Shown one piece after another: positions 62,205 to 64,000 of a DNA stretch of 64,000 bases. Where the stretch lies: NCBI RefSeq assembly GCF_008802405.1, contig NZ_VZDO01000011.1:62001-126000 (forward strand). Reading direction: 5' to 3'. The notes beneath the pieces are model-generated. The model was not told the origin of the DNA. It searched no databases and saw only the letters and a list, made by a program, of their open reading frames with translations. Numbering within the stretch: the stretch's first letter is position 1; every line of letters starts with the position of its first letter. The position numbers were made by a program, and so were the translations under genes. Source of the DNA: Plantimonas leprariae. GTDB lineage: Bacteria; Pseudomonadota; Alphaproteobacteria; Rhizobiales; Rhizobiaceae.

Positions 62205-63293
62205 CTACCGCTTGAACCGATCGCGGGCGGTGAGCCGCTGGCTGGTCGGGGTCACGTCCCGCCCGTAGATCTCGGCGCGAAGGTACGCGACCTCGGCCTC
62301 GTGCGCGTCCTCCCCGACCTCCGTCCACCATGCCTTCGGTCGGCCGTTCGAGCCGTCGCTCCAACGATAGCCCCGCGCCTTCAACGCGTCCTTCAGGTGG
62401 AACGGGCTGCCCTCCGCCCAAAGGCGCACCCGCGTTCGCCGCGAAGCCTCGAGCAGGCGGCCGAAGGCAGTGCCGCCGTGGTCGGGCAGGGGACGGGCCA
62501 GCACCTTGAGCAACGCGTGGCAGTCGTCGGCGGCGCGGTGGCCGGAATGAAACCACCCGCAACTGTTGACGAGATAACCGAGTTTCGTTCCCTCGAAGCC
62601 GAGCGTGGCCCATTCGATCTCGCGGACCGAGCAGGCCCAGGGCATCGCCGCGAAGCCGCCGACGAGACCCTCGCAGAAGGGGCGGTCGAAGCCGGCGTTG
62701 TGCGCGATCACGAGGTCCGCGCCCTCGACGAATCGGGCCGCGGCCTCGCGATCGATGCGTCGACCCGCGACCATCTCCGGCGTGATCCCGGTCAGCCGCG
62801 TGATCTCCGGTGCGATGGGAACGCTCGGCTCCCCGAGCGCCGAGAAAACGTCGACGACGTCGCGGATGCCGTCCCCGTCATAGCTGAAGGCGACCATGCC
62901 GAGCTCGATGACCTCGTCACGGCTGTGGTCCAGTCCCGTCGTCTCGGTGTCGACCACGATGCCGAGCCGGGTTTCCGCGCCGGGCGCCGGCCGGGCCGCG
63001 GCGCGCACGGGGCGGGGCTCGAGGCGGCGCAGGACACGGTAGAGCCCGGTCTCCTCCAATCGGCGCGCCGCGTCCTCGTGGTCGGGCTGTGGTGATCGGA
63101 CCGCGGCGTGCGTCGCGGACAGGGGCGGGAGGTCCGCCACGGGAGCGAGCGGCGGGAACCGCGTTCCGAGGGGGACGGGCGCGCCGGGACCGGCCGGCGC
63201 GGCCGCGCGCGTCGCGGGAAGCCCCGGGACGTTCGCGGCGGCGCGCGAGAAGAGGTCCGCCTGCCGCATGTTCGGTCGCAAGTACGATCCCAT
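62205..63293 (-). CDS. DnaQ-like 3'-5' exonuclease
   Basis: 362 residues if it starts at ATG 63293; the frame continues upstream and an ATG at 63269 is also possible. The Pro/Ala-rich N-terminal 120 residues are not conserved. The exonuclease core is DEDDh: VVDTETTGLDHSRDEVIELGMVAF, AHNAGFDRPFCE, and HRAADDCHALLKVL (His-Asp pair). A C-terminal segment of about 80 residues (YRWSDGSNGRPKAWWTEV) resembles RecQ-helicase-associated or ribonuclease H-like extensions in alphaproteobacterial exonucleases. Divergent from imuA. Confidence 0.88.
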   Translation of the reverse strand: MGSYLRPNMRQADLFSRAAANVPGLPATRAAAPAGPGAPVPLGTRFPPLAPVADLPPLSATHAAVRSPQPDHEDAARRLEETGLYRVLRRLEPRPVRAAARPAPGAETRLGIVVDTETTGLDHSRDEVIELGMVAFSYDGDGIRDVVDVFSALGEPSVPIAPEITRLTGITPEMVAGRRIDREAAARFVEGADLVIAHNAGFDRPFCEGLVGGFAAMPWACSVREIEWATLGFEGTKLGYLVNSCGWFHSGHRAADDCHALLKVLARPLPDHGGTAFGRLLEASRRTRVRLWAEGSPFHLKDALKARGYRWSDGSNGRPKAWWTEVGEDAHEAEVAYLRAEIYGRDVTPTSQRLTARDRFKR

Positions 63294-63447
63294 CCAGTCG
63301 CCGTCCGCGGCGTCCGCCGGCCCGGGAGGCCCGTCCGTCGGCGCAGGCGCGAACCTTCCCAACGGCTGACGGCCGGGCAAGCGGACAACCGGTTCGTCCA
63401 CGCTATCCACAGGCTGGCCGCTGCCGGATTGACTGCCCCTTCGACGG

Positions 63448-63462
63448 GAACAGATAGTGAAC
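63448..63462 (+). promoter_or_regulatory. LexA (SOS) box upstream of imuA
   Basis: GAACAGATAGTGAAC is a perfect GAAC-N7-GAAC direct repeat, 64 nt before the imuA ATG. It differs from the box at 40632 at a single spacer base. Confidence 0.8.
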
Positions 63463-63526
63463 GCTTTCGTCGGCGATTCGCGCCGCCCCGAAGGATCCGA
63501 CCAGCGCATGGGAGTTCGCTCCGCCG

Positions 63527-64000
63527 ATGCCGTTCCCGGCGATCCCGCTCACGTTGCCCGAGTTGCGCGAGCGCGTCCGGCGCCTAGAGGGTGGCGACCG
63601 TCGGTTGCGCGGCGCGCTGCCGTTCGACGTCGGGGAGATCGACCGGCGGCTACCGGGCGGCGGCTTGGCGCTCGGCTCGCTGCACGAGGTGGCGGGAGGC
63701 GGCAACGGCGCGGTGGACGGGGCGGCGGCGGCCCTGTTCGCGGCCGGCGTCGCGGCGCGCACGAAGGGTCCGGTGCTGTGGTGCGTCGTGCGGCAGGACC
63801 TGTTCGCACCGGCGCTCCAGCAGGCGGGCCTGCTTCCGGGACGGGTGATCTTCGTGGAGGCGGGGGACGAGCGGGAACTGCTCGGCTCGTTCGAGGACTG
63901 CCTGCGGCACGGCGGCCTCGGCGCGGTGGTGGCGGAGGTCGCCAAGCTGTCGATGACCGCCTCGCGCCGCCTCCAGCTCGCGGCGGAAGGATCGGGTACG
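63527..64000 (+). CDS. imuA: ImuA, RecA-like mutagenesis cassette protein, 3' end outside the window
   Basis: Open from ATG 63527 to the right edge (158 codons seen). It begins MPFPAIPLTLPELRERVRRLEGG. It has LPGGGLALGSLHEVAGGG, then GAAAALFAAGVAARTKGPVLW, the RecA-like core shared by ImuA proteins, and an FVEAGDERELLGSFEDCLRHGGLGAVVAEV segment. ImuA is normally followed by imuB and dnaE2, which together do error-prone repair under LexA control. Those genes are expected beyond the window. The SOS box upstream supports the identification. Confidence 0.88.
   Translation, partial: MPFPAIPLTLPELRERVRRLEGGDRRLRGALPFDVGEIDRRLPGGGLALGSLHEVAGGGNGAVDGAAAALFAAGVAARTKGPVLWCVVRQDLFAPALQQAGLLPGRVIFVEAGDERELLGSFEDCLRHGGLGAVVAEVAKLSMTASRRLQLAAEGSGT

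Noticed and set aside
1-64000. CRISPR arrays, rRNA genes and intact insertion sequences
   Set aside because: I looked for regularly spaced repeats, rRNA signatures and transposase motifs with terminal repeats and found none that I could support.

Overview
The window is GC-rich (about 68-70% by eye) with densely packed, often 4-nt-overlapping genes. It looks like an alphaproteobacterium, probably Hyphomicrobiales. The gene families point that way (SapC-like proteins, DUF6634, DUF2092, COG4313, ImuA), and so do two LexA boxes of the GAAC-N7-GAAC type. The species cannot be named from the sequence.

Region 1 (1-20.5 kb) is a surface-polysaccharide and type I secretion locus. It has an RTX-like low-complexity protein (cut by the left edge), a ChW-type protein, three GT4 glycosyltransferases, three proteins sharing an 'EGW' module, two tandem SapC-like proteins, a pyruvyl transferase, a PrtD/HlyD secretion pair and dTDP-rhamnose genes rfbC-rfbB-rfbD (no rfbA). 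A decayed vapC toxin gene lies between the last glycosyltransferase and rfbC.

Region 2 (20.5-26.4 kb) is a scar of mobile DNA: a frameshifted, truncated tyrosine integrase, a 40-nt 3' piece of a tRNA-Gln(CTG) gene, and unrecognised or AT-rich cargo genes. One cargo gene has lost its 5' end.

Region 3 (26.4-35.4 kb) holds envelope and stress-like genes: formylglycine-generating enzyme, COG4313 outer-membrane protein, NAD(P)-binding oxidoreductase, aquaporin, DUF900 hydrolase, DUF2092, and an MscS channel. Most transcription units are preceded by a repeated GTAAC-N-GTWAC element, so they probably form one regulon.

Region 4 (35.5-40.9 kb) is a defence/accessory block. It contains a DRT2-type antiviral reverse transcriptase. 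The non-coding region upstream can be read as the template of a rolling-circle 'neo' gene: a 135-nt unit bounded by AAC repeats, which as a concatemer would give an endless 45-residue-repeat ORF and create a TTGACA/17 bp/TATGCT promoter at each junction. Next to it are an AAA+/M41 protease gene broken by a perfect 95-bp tandem duplication, a DUF6634 gene and a TnsA-like gene, with a LexA box upstream.

Region 5 (40.9-55.2 kb) is a hydroxyproline-type catabolic operon: ABC importer, two proline-racemase-family enzymes, FAD dehydrogenase, deaminase, aldehyde dehydrogenase, Ldh-family reductase and three SDRs. It is divergent from a GntR regulator with palindromic operators and is followed by an arginase-family gene.

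Region 6 (55.2-64 kb) holds beta-alanine catabolism (XRE-cupin regulator, omega-aminotransferase, mmsA), alanine catabolism (alr-dadA with a divergent Lrp regulator), a DEDDh exonuclease and the start of imuA under a LexA box.
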